Source of the DNA: an uncultured Lysobacteraceae bacterium
Lineage (GTDB): Bacteria > Pseudomonadota > Gammaproteobacteria > Xanthomonadales > Xanthomonadaceae
DNA: 64,000 nt
Assembly: GCA_946480825.1 (NCBI GenBank)
Contig: CAMLLG010000003.1
Location: 45,169-109,168, forward strand
Reading direction: 5' to 3'
This document shows, piece by piece, positions 44,197-53,330 of the stretch. The notes under the pieces are model-generated. The model did no database searches and was not told the origin of the DNA. It worked only from the letters and a program-made list of their open reading frames with translations. The position numbers were made by a program, and so were the translations under genes. Within the stretch, counting starts at the first letter, position 1. Each line of letters begins with the position of its first letter.

Positions 44197-45903
44197 GTGA
44201 AATCCCTCGCCACCCTCCTGTGCTGCACCACCCTCCTGCTCGGCGCCGCAAACGTCGGCCACGCGCGCACGCCGACGCTTCGCTTCGAAACGCTGCAGGT
44301 CGAAGCCGAAACCGCGCCGCGCTGGTGGCACGGCGCCACCGTCTACGAGATCTGGCCGCGTTCCTTCCAGGATTCCGACGGCGACGGCAACGGCGACTTC
44401 AACGGCATGACCGCGAAGCTGGACGATCTGAAGGCGCTGGGCGTCGATGCGATCTGGCTGACCCCGGTGTTCGAGGCGCCGTCGTATCACGGCTACGATT
44501 TCCAGGATTTTTACGCGGTCGAACGCGACTACGGCACGATGGCCGACTTCGAGCGCTTCATCGCCGAAGCCCACAAGCGCGACATGAAGGTCATCCTCGA
44601 CCTCGTGCTGAACCACGTGTCCGACCAGCATCCGTGGTTCCTCGCCTCGGCGAAGAAAGTGAAGGGTTACGAAGACGCCTTCATCTGGCGCAGCACGCGT
44701 CCCGACGGCTGGGGCCAGGCGTGGTCGAACCAGCCGAACCCCGGCGCGGTGTGGCACTGGAACGAGACCCGCCGCGCGTACTACTACGGCGCGTTCGGCA
44801 ATTCGCAGCCGGACCTCAACCTGCGCAATCCCGCCATCGTCAACGAACTCGACGCCGTCGCCGCGTTCTGGCTGAAGAAGGGCGTCGATGGCTTCCGCCT
44901 GGACGCCGTGCGCTACGCGATCGAGGACGGCCCGCTGGCCCAGCAGGCCGACACCCAGGCCACCATCGATTACTGGACCGCGTTCACGAAGAAGGTGAAG
45001 GCGATCAACCCGGATGCGCTGCTGGTCGGCGAAGCCTGGGCAGCGCTCGAGACCAGCGGCCGCTATCGCAACGGCGGCCAGGGTCTCGACTCGGCGTTCG
45101 ATTTCGATTTCGGCAACATCGTCATCGCCATCCTCAATCCCGACAGCGAGCGCCGCGCCGACTTCGGCACCGTCAGCGACACCGATGTCGGCCGCAAACG
45201 CGACAGCCTGTGGGCGAACCTCAAGCAACGCGCCGACGCCGCACCGATGGGGTATTTCGCGCCCTTCCTGACCAATCACGACCAGAACAGGATCATGCAC
45301 ACGCTGGGCGGCGACACCGCCAAGGCCAAGCTCGCCGCCAGCCTGCTGCTCACATCGCCCGGCACCGCCTATCTCTACTACGGCGAAGAGATCGGCCTGT
45401 CGCAATACAAGACCGGCGACGACCGCTATCGCCGCGCGCCGATGCAGTGGACCGAGGACGCGGGCGCCGGCTTCAACGCCACCGGAAAAAACTGGATCGA
45501 TCTGCCCGCGCCGCGCGGGTATCGCGGCGATCAGGGCGCATGGTGGGCGAAGTACTGGAAACAGCAGCGCGGCCAGGGCCGCTCGGTCGCCGCGCAGCAA
45601 GCGGACGCCGGTTCGCTGTATCGCCATTACCAGCGACTGCTCGCGGTGCGCAACGCCAATCCCGAACTGAAACAGCCGACGGAACTGCGCTACTACCCGG
45701 TCGACGCCGCCGATGTCTGGGTGCTGCACGCCGCATCCGCCGCAGGTGATGCCTGGGTGGTGATCAACCTCGATCCGGCGAAGCCCGTGACCTTCGCCGT
45801 GCCGACCGAACTGCACGGCACGCGGACCGACCAGATCAGCGGCGAAGCGAAGACGCTCGGCGACCGGTTCGCGCTGCAGCCCGGCGAGGCGCTGGTGTTC
45901 TAG
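44197..45903 (+). CDS. Secreted alpha-amylase family (GH13) glycosyl hydrolase
   Basis: 568 residues. GTG start at 44197 with a CGGAG sequence about ten bases upstream. A signal peptide (1-23, ending VGHA) sends it to the periplasm or outside. The GH13 barrel follows with all four conserved regions: DLVLNH (His 140), GFRLDAVRY (nucleophile Asp 236), GEAW (acid/base Glu 279) and TNHDQNR (Asp 362). A short beta domain C ends the protein (TFAVPTELHG to GEALVF). The SFQDSDGDGNGDFNGM opening is typical of oligo-1,6-glucosidase or alpha-glucosidase-like GH13 members. It should hydrolyse alpha-glucans or malto-oligosaccharides; exact specificity cannot be read from sequence. No maltose transporter or regulator gene lies beside it. 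Confidence 0.93.
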   Translation: MKSLATLLCCTTLLLGAANVGHARTPTLRFETLQVEAETAPRWWHGATVYEIWPRSFQDSDGDGNGDFNGMTAKLDDLKALGVDAIWLTPVFEAPSYHGYDFQDFYAVERDYGTMADFERFIAEAHKRDMKVILDLVLNHVSDQHPWFLASAKKVKGYEDAFIWRSTRPDGWGQAWSNQPNPGAVWHWNETRRAYYYGAFGNSQPDLNLRNPAIVNELDAVAAFWLKKGVDGFRLDAVRYAIEDGPLAQQADTQATIDYWTAFTKKVKAINPDALLVGEAWAALETSGRYRNGGQGLDSAFDFDFGNIVIAILNPDSERRADFGTVSDTDVGRKRDSLWANLKQRADAAPMGYFAPFLTNHDQNRIMHTLGGDTAKAKLAASLLLTSPGTAYLYYGEEIGLSQYKTGDDRYRRAPMQWTEDAGAGFNATGKNWIDLPAPRGYRGDQGAWWAKYWKQQRGQGRSVAAQQADAGSLYRHYQRLLAVRNANPELKQPTELRYYPVDAADVWVLHAASAAGDAWVVINLDPAKPVTFAVPTELHGTRTDQISGEAKTLGDRFALQPGEALVF

Positions 45904-45964
45904 CGCGCATCGTCGCCTGAGGCTGCGACACATTGGTGGAACGTCCCGATCCGTCACCGCAGCC

Positions 45965-46044
45965 CCTGTAGGAGCGACGCAAGTCGCGACCGCCTTCGGA
46001 AGGTCTCTCCTTGAGCCCGTCGCGACTTGCGTCGCTCCCACAGG
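45965..46044. repeat. REP-like inverted repeat pair
   Basis: The left arm (CTGTAGGAGCGACGCAAG, then TCGCGAC) and the right arm (GTCGCGACTTGCGTCGCTCC, then CACAG) are complementary apart from one position, with about 27 bases between. The GTAGGAGCG start is typical of REP elements in Xanthomonadaceae and pseudomonads. It fills most of the gap between two genes. Confidence 0.75.
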
Positions 46045-46132
46045 AGACATGTCCTGGCTCGATTCAAGGCTTGAACGCTGCGGCGCGTCGGTTGGCTATG
46101 CTGTGTACCTCCCCACGCACAGGCCGCCCGTC

Positions 46133-47200
46133 ATGTCCTCCGTTCGCACCGCTGCCCTGCTGTCCGCCTGCGCACTGGTCCTCGCCGCACCCTTGTCCAC
46201 GGCCAGCGGCGCAGAACCCATCAGCTTCGAGCATCAGGATTGGGAGCTCGTCTGCGACAACACCCGCACCTGCCGCGCTGCGGGTTATCAGGACGAAGAA
46301 GCCAGCGCTCCGATCAGCGTCCTGCTGACCCGCAAGGCCGGGCCCGGCACCGCGGTGACCGGCCAGGTCGCGCTCGCCGACGGCTGGGACGAACCGCTTC
46401 TCGGCGATCTGCCGAAACAATTCCGCCTCGCGCTGTCCATCGATGGCCGCGCGCACGGCAGCGTCGCGATGGAACAGACCGACACCGTCGCCGATCTCAC
46501 GCCCGCGCAGGTGACCGCGCTGCTGAAGGCGCTGGCGCGCGACACCCGCATCGAATTCAGCGCCGGCGCGCACACCTGGACGCTCTCCGACCGCGGCGCG
46601 TCCGCGGTGCTGCTGAAGATGGACGAAGCGCAGGGCCGCATCGGCACGCCCGGCGCGCTGCGCCGGCCCGGCAAGCGCAGCGAATCCGACGTCCTGCCGC
46701 CGGTGCCCGCACCCGTGGTGCGCGCGGCGACACCGCATCCGCCCAAACCCACCGACGCCGCTTTTCTCGATCGCCACGGCGACGCACTGCGCGCCGCACT
46801 GCGCAGTACCAGCAACGCCGACGACTGCATGGATCTGTACGACGAGAACGACGTGCAGCCATTGGAGATCGCGCGGCTGACGAAAACGAAGCTGCTGGTT
46901 TCCACCCGCTGCTGGCTCGCCGCCTACAACGCCGGCGACGGTTACTGGATCGTCAACGACACGCCGCCGTTCAAGCCCGAATTCGTCACCGAACAGGCCA
47001 ACGGCTACGAAGACGGCACCCTGTCCGCCTCGCACAAGGCGCGCGGCATCGGCGACTGCTGGGGCTCGCAGGAATGGACCTGGGACGGCAAGGCCTTCGT
47101 CGCCACCGGCGAAATGAGCACCGGCCAATGCAAAGGCTTCCCCGGCGGCGCATGGCAACTGCTGACGCGGGTGACGGAGGTGGTGAAGGCGTCGAAATAG
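46133..47200 (+). CDS. DUF1176 secreted protein
   Basis: 355 residues from the ATG at 46133. The signal peptide runs VRTAALLSACALVLAAPLSTASGA. The mature protein matches the DUF1176 pattern: ISFEHQDWELVCDNTRTCRAAGYQDEE near the start, SVLLTRKAGPG, then a hydrophobic/charged middle, and in the C-terminal third ARLTKTKLLVSTRCWLAAYNAGDGYWIVND and GIGDCWGSQEWTWDGKAFVATGEMSTGQCKGFPGGAWQL with several Cys likely to form disulfides. The family is periplasmic and has no assigned function. REP-like repeats flank the gene on both sides, so it is probably its own transcription unit. An ATG at 46049 is possible but would bury the signal peptide. Confidence 0.88.
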   Translation: MSSVRTAALLSACALVLAAPLSTASGAEPISFEHQDWELVCDNTRTCRAAGYQDEEASAPISVLLTRKAGPGTAVTGQVALADGWDEPLLGDLPKQFRLALSIDGRAHGSVAMEQTDTVADLTPAQVTALLKALARDTRIEFSAGAHTWTLSDRGASAVLLKMDEAQGRIGTPGALRRPGKRSESDVLPPVPAPVVRAATPHPPKPTDAAFLDRHGDALRAALRSTSNADDCMDLYDENDVQPLEIARLTKTKLLVSTRCWLAAYNAGDGYWIVNDTPPFKPEFVTEQANGYEDGTLSASHKARGIGDCWGSQEWTWDGKAFVATGEMSTGQCKGFPGGAWQLLTRVTEVVKASK

Positions 47201-47280
47201 GGTGCGGCCCTGGCGCACCGGCCTCTCGTTGCGATGACTTCATCGCGAAAGGTGCAAGGCGCCCGTCATCGCATTTGCGG

Positions 47281-47344
47281 GCTGGGTGCTTCGCACCCGG
47301 CTTGAGCGTTCGAGCAATGGTGCTGGGTCGATGACCCAGCCTAC
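47281..47344. repeat. Two adjacent REP-like dyads
   Basis: An imperfect dyad at 47281-47301 and a perfect one at 47322-47340 (GCTGGGTC-GAT-GACCCAGC) followed by CTAC, the reverse of a GTAG REP head. This is the first half of the 316-base gap before the SIR2 gene. No coding sequence is supported here. Confidence 0.6.
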
Positions 47345-47396
47345 GAGTGGCGGTGTCTATTCGCGGCTTGCAGCGCACGTCGAATTCCGATTTCCC

Positions 47397-47475
47397 GTAG
47401 CCCGGGTAAGGCCGCAGGCCGCACCCGGGGATCTTTCGTTGTTCCTCCCGGGTGCGCTTCGCTTACCCGGGCTAC
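47397..47475. repeat. REP-like inverted repeat upstream of the SIR2 gene
   Basis: Outer arms GTAGCCCGGGTAAG and CTTACCCGGGCTAC are perfect complements of 14 bases, with inner arms GCACCCGGG/CCCGGGTGC. It ends 41 bases before the SIR2 start; the bases after it turn sharply A+T-rich and probably carry the promoter. Confidence 0.75.
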
Positions 47476-47516
47476 TGGCTACGGGCTTGCTACGAAATTA
47501 ATGATAAATTTATTCC

Positions 47517-50500
47517 ATGAGATTTCATTCCGATGGCCCCTCTATTCCCGACATTCTGCTAGAGCGCCGCGATGCTGGCCGCGTCGTTTTTCTGTGCGGT
47601 GCCGGAGTTTCATTTCCATCTGAAATGCCGGACTTTGTCGGCCTGACCCGGTACGTCATAGAATCCCTTGACCCACCCGCCGACTCAGGAATCATGGTCG
47701 CATTTCGGCCATGGTTGGAAGATCAATCCGCAGCGAATGTTCCTCTCGACCAGATCTTCAACCTCCTCCACCTTGAATATGGCAAGGATGAGGTCAACGC
47801 TCTAGTCACAAATCGGCTGCGCACCGCCCCACTCACCAAGAATTTAGCGCGTGAGCATGGCCTGATCAAACGTATTTCTTCAAGCCCGAGTGGCATCCCA
47901 CAGATTGTCACGACAAATTTCGACCGGTTGTTCGAGATAGGCCCGGAAGGAGAGCAGCTGGTTCCGCATGTAGCGCCCGCGTTTCCCGACCTGAGCCTCG
48001 GATCGAAAATAGAGGGAATCACCTACCTACATGGGCGGCTTGTAGACGAAAACTCGGAAAGCCACGACTACGTGCTGAGCAGTGCTGAATTCGGGCGCGC
48101 TTATCTTTCAGAAGGATGGGCGACAAATTTCATAAGGCATCTCCTCCAAAAATATACGGTCGTACTGGTCGGCTATCAGGCAGAAGACCCTCCCGTCAAA
48201 TATCTTCTTCAAGGCCTCAACCACGACGGCAAGTACAACAGCTCCAAGCTCTATGCTTTCGATCGTGGACTTCCTGAAGAGATCGAAGCCAAATGGCGTG
48301 ACCGGGGTGTGAAAGCCATAGCCTATTCTGATCATTCGGATCTGTGGAAGAGCATGGAAGCTTGGGCAGATCGGGCCGATGATCCCCGTCGATGGCGTGC
48401 ATCCATCATCGATAAAAGCCGATTTGATCCCAAGGATCTCGCCCCTCATGAGCGCGGCCAAATTGCTCATGTTCTGCGCTCAGTACAAGGAGCGAGATTA
48501 TTCTCGGAAGCGGATCCAACACCTCACCCGGAATGGATCTGTGTCATGGATGCTAATGTTCGGTCTGCCGAACAGAGTCGTGGCTATGGCGATGATGAAG
48601 AAGTATTCGATCCTCAGGCAGCGTATGGACTGGATGACGATCTGAATGATATCTCTGAAGATGATCGCAGGCAGGGCGTCAGTAACGACAATCTGCTGGT
48701 CTGGCGAGAAGGAGACGAAAACCCAAATGAATTTCATCGGATTGGCGAGCGACAAGTTCAAGGTTTCGAGGCGACACCGAAAAGACTAGGCCATCTCATC
48801 AGCTGGATCGGGAAGTCCATCGATAGTCCTGTTTTGGCATGGTGGGCCATACGCCAGAACGGACTGCATCCTCGACTACTGCGACGGATCGAATGGCAAC
48901 TGGAGCGCACTAGGACGCTGCATAAACGTGCTCGCCACATCTGGAATCTGATCCTCGAACACCATCGAGACTCTCGCAATAACGGATGGCATAGCCAATG
49001 GTTCGATCTGAAGAATCGGATCAATGCTGAGGGCTGGAATGCTAGTGTCATACGTGAATTTATGTGGTTTTCGACACCTAGACTGAAAATCAAACCACCA
49101 TTTGGCTTGGGGCAGTCAAGACCTCCGAGGCTATCCTGGGACGAAATCCGCTTCAGCGACCTTGGCCAATGGGAAGTCGTATTCTTTGAAAGACGCAGCG
49201 AAGGCATAGACGTCCCAGACGATCTATTGCCGCAGGTATTTGGAATCTTGGAAGAACAGCTGCTCGTCGCCGCAGGACTACTTGGCGACATCGAGACCGC
49301 CTACTTCCAAACACCAACTTGTTATCCGAACCGTGAGGTCGATGGAAGGCAGCACATCTCGAGTGCTGGAAAGATCGTGACTTGGTTTATGCAACTTTAT
49401 GATCGAATGGCTTCCAAGTGGCCTGAACTCGCCAATGCACATGCAACGACTTGGCCTGCAACAGACCAGTTCTTTTTTCGGAAGCTTAAGCTGTATGCAT
49501 TCAGCAAGGCTGGCGCATTCAAAGCAGACCATGTTGTTAAAGAAGTTTTGTCCTTAGATCAGGAAACATTCTGGGACTACAATGTGGTCCGAGAGATTCT
49601 CTTCTTGCTGGTGGATAGATGGGAGGAGTTCTCTCATGACAGTCGGAACCGACTCACTGACCGCATTTTGGCAGGCCCCGATCGAAACTCCCACTGCTCT
49701 GAAGAAGAATATTCTGGGCTACGGAATAGGTTGGCCGCTAGATACGCGAGGTACCTTGAACTACAGGGCTGCGAACTGGCGGCCGATCGCAGTGAACGAC
49801 TTGCCGAGATGACCAGAGGCATTCCCGAATGGAGCGACAACTGGGCAACCGGAATGGTGGCCGAACAAGGCTCTAACGTACGCTCGGTCGGTACGGACGA
49901 AAAACCGGATGCACTGATCAGCCTCCCGGTAAACGAAGTGGTCTCCAAGGCAAAGGAAGATCTGAAGCGAGACTTCGGCAGCTTCACCGAGAAGCGCTCC
50001 TTCACTGGCCTGGTCAAGGCCAAACCACGAAAGGCGTTGTCTGCGCTGACGGTTGCAGGAAGAGCCGGTGACTATCCCGAGGCGTTCTGGTCGGCCATGA
50101 TCAACGAACTTCCTGCGGACATTACGCCGCGGCTACGACGTGTGTTCCTGAGCCGAGTAGCGCGACTACCGCATTCGGTCATTGCCAAGCTTGGCCACAC
50201 ATTGAGTCGATGGCTCCAAGAAAACCTGGTTTCCGTCTTGAAGTTTGATGATGGTTTGGGTTGGGCCGCTTTTGATCACATCATCAATGGCATCCTGAGC
50301 AGCGGCGAGAATGCGACGAGAAGCGGGCTTGGTGAAATCCATCAGGGCGGGAGGGCCATTCAACGATCCCGACGCACGTTCAGCCATGCGATCAACGGCC
50401 CGATTGGCAGATGTGTCGAGGCACTTATTCACGCGGTGCCCGGAGAAGAGCAGGAGGCCGGGTCTCTTGTCCCGGATTACATCAAGTCACGTATCGAGCG

Positions 50501-51326
50501 ACTCTTTTCGGCGCCTGGTGAGGGTGCAGATCATGCCGTTTCCATAGCATGCAGACAGCTTAACTGGCTGATGTTCGTCGATCCCGTTTGGACGAAGGGA
50601 CGCCTTGTTCCAATGCTGACTTTTGAAAATCCTGCTTCCGAGCCCGCATGGAACGGATTTCTTGGTAGCGGGCAAGTACCCAGCCAACCGTTGGCAGAGA
50701 TCATCAAGCCGCTGCTTCTTGGGCTTTTCCCTTGGATCGAAAGATTTTCATGGGATGACGACATCTCAGAAGCAGCGGCCCAATGGCTGGGCTATATGCG
50801 GATATTCCATCCTGATGAGCCAAGCGGTCTTTCAAGAGGTGAAATGCGCTCTGTCTTGCGTGCGATGTCTGACGATACTCGGAACCGATTCGTTTTCTGG
50901 CTAGGACAGGTTGGGCAGAGCAACGCCGATGGCTGGGAAAAACACGTCATACCCTTCATCAACGATGATTGGCCGCGAGAACGTCGATACAGAACCTCTG
51001 CGTCGATGCGGGCATGGTTCGGCATGCTTGATGACACCGGCGACAGATTCCCGGCCGTCTACGAAGCAGTGAAGAAGTTCTTGGTGCCGGTGGAGACAAA
51101 CGACCACCTGTTCTACAGGTTCACGCGAGAGATCAGTGATGAAAAGCCAATTACCACCCAGTTTCCTGAAACAACGCTGGATTTGATGAACAGAGCCATA
51201 CCTCAGGCAACCATTCGTCAACCATACGGGTTGCCGGAGGTACTAGCACTGATCTCTGAAGCCGCGCCAGAGTTGACATCCGATTCACGCTATTTACGCC
51301 TTATCGATCTTGTTGAACGTAGTTAA
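47517..51326 (+). CDS. SIR2-domain protein, candidate single-gene anti-phage defence (DSR-like)
   Basis: 1269 residues, no signal peptide or membrane helix. The N-terminal ~280 residues are a SIR2 domain: VVFLCGAGVS (NAD-binding GAG at 28-30), IVTTNFDRLFE (Asn 134, Asp 136), YLHGRL with the catalytic-type His 172, and VVLVGYQAEDPPVKYLL. The remaining ~980 residues are helical and Trp-rich, without a motif I recognise. This plan, a SIR2 NADase with a very long helical C-terminus as a lone gene, is that of defence-associated sirtuins such as DSR1/DSR2, which deplete NAD+ after sensing phage proteins. GC is clearly below its neighbours and REP-like dyads precede it, suggesting horizontal arrival. 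No partner gene follows. Assignment to a particular DSR type is not possible by eye. Confidence 0.85.
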   Translation: MRFHSDGPSIPDILLERRDAGRVVFLCGAGVSFPSEMPDFVGLTRYVIESLDPPADSGIMVAFRPWLEDQSAANVPLDQIFNLLHLEYGKDEVNALVTNRLRTAPLTKNLAREHGLIKRISSSPSGIPQIVTTNFDRLFEIGPEGEQLVPHVAPAFPDLSLGSKIEGITYLHGRLVDENSESHDYVLSSAEFGRAYLSEGWATNFIRHLLQKYTVVLVGYQAEDPPVKYLLQGLNHDGKYNSSKLYAFDRGLPEEIEAKWRDRGVKAIAYSDHSDLWKSMEAWADRADDPRRWRASIIDKSRFDPKDLAPHERGQIAHVLRSVQGARLFSEADPTPHPEWICVMDANVRSAEQSRGYGDDEEVFDPQAAYGLDDDLNDISEDDRRQGVSNDNLLVWREGDENPNEFHRIGERQVQGFEATPKRLGHLISWIGKSIDSPVLAWWAIRQNGLHPRLLRRIEWQLERTRTLHKRARHIWNLILEHHRDSRNNGWHSQWFDLKNRINAEGWNASVIREFMWFSTPRLKIKPPFGLGQSRPPRLSWDEIRFSDLGQWEVVFFERRSEGIDVPDDLLPQVFGILEEQLLVAAGLLGDIETAYFQTPTCYPNREVDGRQHISSAGKIVTWFMQLYDRMASKWPELANAHATTWPATDQFFFRKLKLYAFSKAGAFKADHVVKEVLSLDQETFWDYNVVREILFLLVDRWEEFSHDSRNRLTDRILAGPDRNSHCSEEEYSGLRNRLAARYARYLELQGCELAADRSERLAEMTRGIPEWSDNWATGMVAEQGSNVRSVGTDEKPDALISLPVNEVVSKAKEDLKRDFGSFTEKRSFTGLVKAKPRKALSALTVAGRAGDYPEAFWSAMINELPADITPRLRRVFLSRVARLPHSVIAKLGHTLSRWLQENLVSVLKFDDGLGWAAFDHIINGILSSGENATRSGLGEIHQGGRAIQRSRRTFSHAINGPIGRCVEALIHAVPGEEQEAGSLVPDYIKSRIERLFSAPGEGADHAVSIACRQLNWLMFVDPVWTKGRLVPMLTFENPASEPAWNGFLGSGQVPSQPLAEIIKPLLLGLFPWIERFSWDDDISEAAAQWLGYMRIFHPDEPSGLSRGEMRSVLRAMSDDTRNRFVFWLGQVGQSNADGWEKHVIPFINDDWPRERRYRTSASMRAWFGMLDDTGDRFPAVYEAVKKFLVPVETNDHLFYRFTREISDEKPITTQFPETTLDLMNRAIPQATIRQPYGLPEVLALISEAAPELTSDSRYLRLIDLVERS

Positions 51327-51832
51327 ATCTCAACCTCCACGAGCAAAAAATCAGTAGCGCGCCCAGTTTTTTGCGTAGCAGATCAAACCCCTGAGCTTAA
51401 GAATTTTCTCCGCAAGAAATCCAGAGCCAATCATCCCTATGACTCCCGAGAGACGCCCGCACACAGCCTCAGATCTCGCAACATCACCAAACCACCAGCG
51501 GCCTAAAGGACGCTCTACCCCGGTGCGGTGATCGTTGTTCGCTGACATTGCGGGGGTGCTGGGCTTGCTGCGCTCAGCACTAGTCGACGTCTCGCGCGCG
51601 CGAGGCAGTTTTCGCAGGCATTTGCGGTGATTTCCGCGAACCTGAACACGACAGCCCGCGCGCAGAGTCCGCTGATGGCGTAGGATGGCGGCGCCAGCGC
51701 TGCATTCGCGCGTCGCGCCCGTATCCGAACAGCCTGACCGAAGCCCGATCAGCGTCGGAGTCTGCATCCGGTCGTTCCGCTTCCCCTTCTGCGTGACCGT
51801 CCCGTCCGGGACGTCGTCCTCCGGGAGCATCC
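51327..51832. other. 506-base intergenic region after the SIR2 gene
   Basis: The first ~200 bases keep the lower GC of the SIR2 gene, then composition returns to that of the chromosome. I see no convincing coding frame, tRNA, insertion-sequence ends or strong terminator. It must hold the promoter of the methyltransferase operon, and it probably marks the right border of the inserted segment. Confidence 0.5.
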
Positions 51833-52504
51833 ATGCCGGGTTATCACACGCGCCAAATCACCCACGCCGTCGGCGGATTTCCGTATCGCCTGCGCGTGCT
51901 CAGCGATCTGCAGCAGTTCGCCGATCCCGACGGGCACGGCGAGCGCCTGGGCATTTCGCCGGCGCAGTGGAGTCTGTTCGGGCAGTCGTGGCCGTCCGGG
52001 CGCCTGCTGGCGCAGGCGATGCATCGTTTCGACATCGGCGGCAAGCGCATTCTCGAACTCGGCTGCGGCATCGGTCTGGCGAGTCTGGTGCTGCAGCGGC
52101 GCGGCGCGGATGTCGTCGCCAGCGACATCCATCCGCTGGCCGAGCCCTTTCTCGCCTACAACGCCGCGCTCAACGGATTGCACGCGCTGCATTACCGGCA
52201 ACTGCGCTGGGACGAGCCGCTGCCGGCGCTGGGGCATTTCGACGCGATCATCGCCAGCGACGTGCTGTACGAACGCGGGCAGGCCGAGCGCCTGTGCGAG
52301 GTGGTGATGCGGCACGCGTATCCGTCGGCCGAAGTGCTGGTGACCGACCCGGGCCGCGGCAACAGCGGTCGATTCACGCATTTGCTCGGCGAACTGGGCT
52401 TCTCGCTGGAAACCGACGCCTGCCCGATGGACGACGAGGATCCGCCGCCGTATCGCGGCACGGTGCTGCACTATCGCCGCGACGTGCGGGCGGCGAACGC
52501 ATGA
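51833..52504 (+). CDS. SAM-dependent methyltransferase (Methyltransf_16-like)
   Basis: 223 residues with GGGAG just upstream of the ATG. The SAM-binding motif I is KRILELGCGIGLASLVLQRRG (about 70-90), followed by DVVASDIHPLAEPFLAYNAALNG and the post-motif segment FDAIIASDVLYERGQAERLCEVV. The IIASDVLYE form is typical of class I methyltransferases of the lysine-methyltransferase-like (Methyltransf_16/METTL21) group, which modify proteins. The substrate is unknown. Its stop overlaps the start of the next gene (ATGA), so the two are coupled. Confidence 0.85.
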   Translation: MPGYHTRQITHAVGGFPYRLRVLSDLQQFADPDGHGERLGISPAQWSLFGQSWPSGRLLAQAMHRFDIGGKRILELGCGIGLASLVLQRRGADVVASDIHPLAEPFLAYNAALNGLHALHYRQLRWDEPLPALGHFDAIIASDVLYERGQAERLCEVVMRHAYPSAEVLVTDPGRGNSGRFTHLLGELGFSLETDACPMDDEDPPPYRGTVLHYRRDVRAANA

Positions 52505-52848
52505 GCGCATTGCCGAAACCGCTGTCGACCGCACAGGCGGCGCCGAAGGAAAAGAACGTGCACTGCAGCCGCTGCGATGCGCTGTGCTGCCGGCTGACGG
52601 TGGTGTTGTTCGAGGAAGACTCGATTCCGTCCCACCTCAGCGAGTTCAACCCGCAGGGCGTGCGGGTGATGGCGCGCGACGACGACGGCTGGTGCGTGGC
52701 GTTGGACGGCGCGAAGATGAATTGCGGCATCTACGACACGCGGCCGACGATTTGCCGCAAGTTCACGATGGCTGGCCCCTACTGCCTCGATGTGCGCGCC
52801 GAAGCGCGACGCGCGGCGCGGCCGGTCGACATCATGCTGTTGTCCTGA
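52501..52848 (+). CDS. YkgJ-family cysteine cluster protein
   Basis: 115 residues. The start overlaps the stop of the methyltransferase gene. A Cys-rich pattern is visible: HCSRCDALCC at 21-30, a single Cys in DDGWCVAL, MNCGIYDTRPTICRKF and YCLDVRAE. This is the YkgJ/UPF0153 arrangement, thought to bind zinc or an iron-sulfur centre. Family function is unknown, although members are often found beside protein-modifying genes. Cytosolic. Coupling with a methyltransferase suggests a joint job, such as modifying or assembling a metal protein; this is inference. Confidence 0.87.
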   Translation: MSALPKPLSTAQAAPKEKNVHCSRCDALCCRLTVVLFEEDSIPSHLSEFNPQGVRVMARDDDGWCVALDGAKMNCGIYDTRPTICRKFTMAGPYCLDVRAEARRAARPVDIMLLS

Positions 52849-52990
52849 CGATGCCCGCATCGCGCGCTCCCTGTTCATCCGTTTTGTTGATCCACCCGCT
52901 TCGCCGATCGAAGTTGTCCCGATCGAACTGTCCCACCCCATGTGCCATGCCGACTCCGAACTGTTGACGCCATCGCGTCGAGGCCCACCG

Positions 52991-53284
52991 ATGACCGAGA
53001 AAAAAACCGCTCCGACCCCCGCAGCCGCGCCCACGCCGGCACAGGCCGCGAAGCCCGCCGCCCGCAATCTGTTCCGCGCGACCAAGGAAGAGCGCCGCAG
53101 CGCGCTGACCCACGATCAGATCGCCGACGATCTGGCCGAATTCGAGCGCACCGGCGGCACGATCGAAGTGCTGGGCAATACGCCGATGTTGCGCACGATT
53201 CCGCTGTCGCCGACGCCGGCCGCCACCGGCGCGCGCAAGCCCGCGGGCAAAGCGACGGCCGCCGAAGCCAAACCGGCGGAATAA
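52991..53284 (+). CDS. Small Ala/Pro-rich protein
   Basis: 97 residues. Low-complexity Ala/Pro/Lys tails at both ends surround a conserved-looking core: RNLFRATKEERRSALTHDQIADDLAEFERTGGTIEVLGNTPMLR. The core could be one or two helices and a strand, as in small transcription-associated proteins, but I do not recognise the family. Codon use matches the neighbours. The start has only a weak purine stretch upstream (CGAGGCCC). It lies 142 bases after the YkgJ gene and 46 bases before the S46 peptidase. Confidence 0.68.
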   Translation: MTEKKTAPTPAAAPTPAQAAKPAARNLFRATKEERRSALTHDQIADDLAEFERTGGTIEVLGNTPMLRTIPLSPTPAATGARKPAGKATAAEAKPAE

Positions 53285-53330
53285 CCCGCCGGCCGTGGCG
53301 GCCCCGCCGGCCGGCCACTACACTCGCGGC

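Noticed and set aside
47201..47516. Possible small genes upstream of the SIR2 gene
   Set aside because: The bases are taken up by REP-like dyads; the short frames there follow the palindromes.
51351..51830. Possible 159-codon minus-strand gene after the SIR2 gene
   Set aside because: It runs across a composition boundary, has no ribosome site or recognisable pattern, and its N-terminal half lies in GC-rich sequence where chance frames are common.
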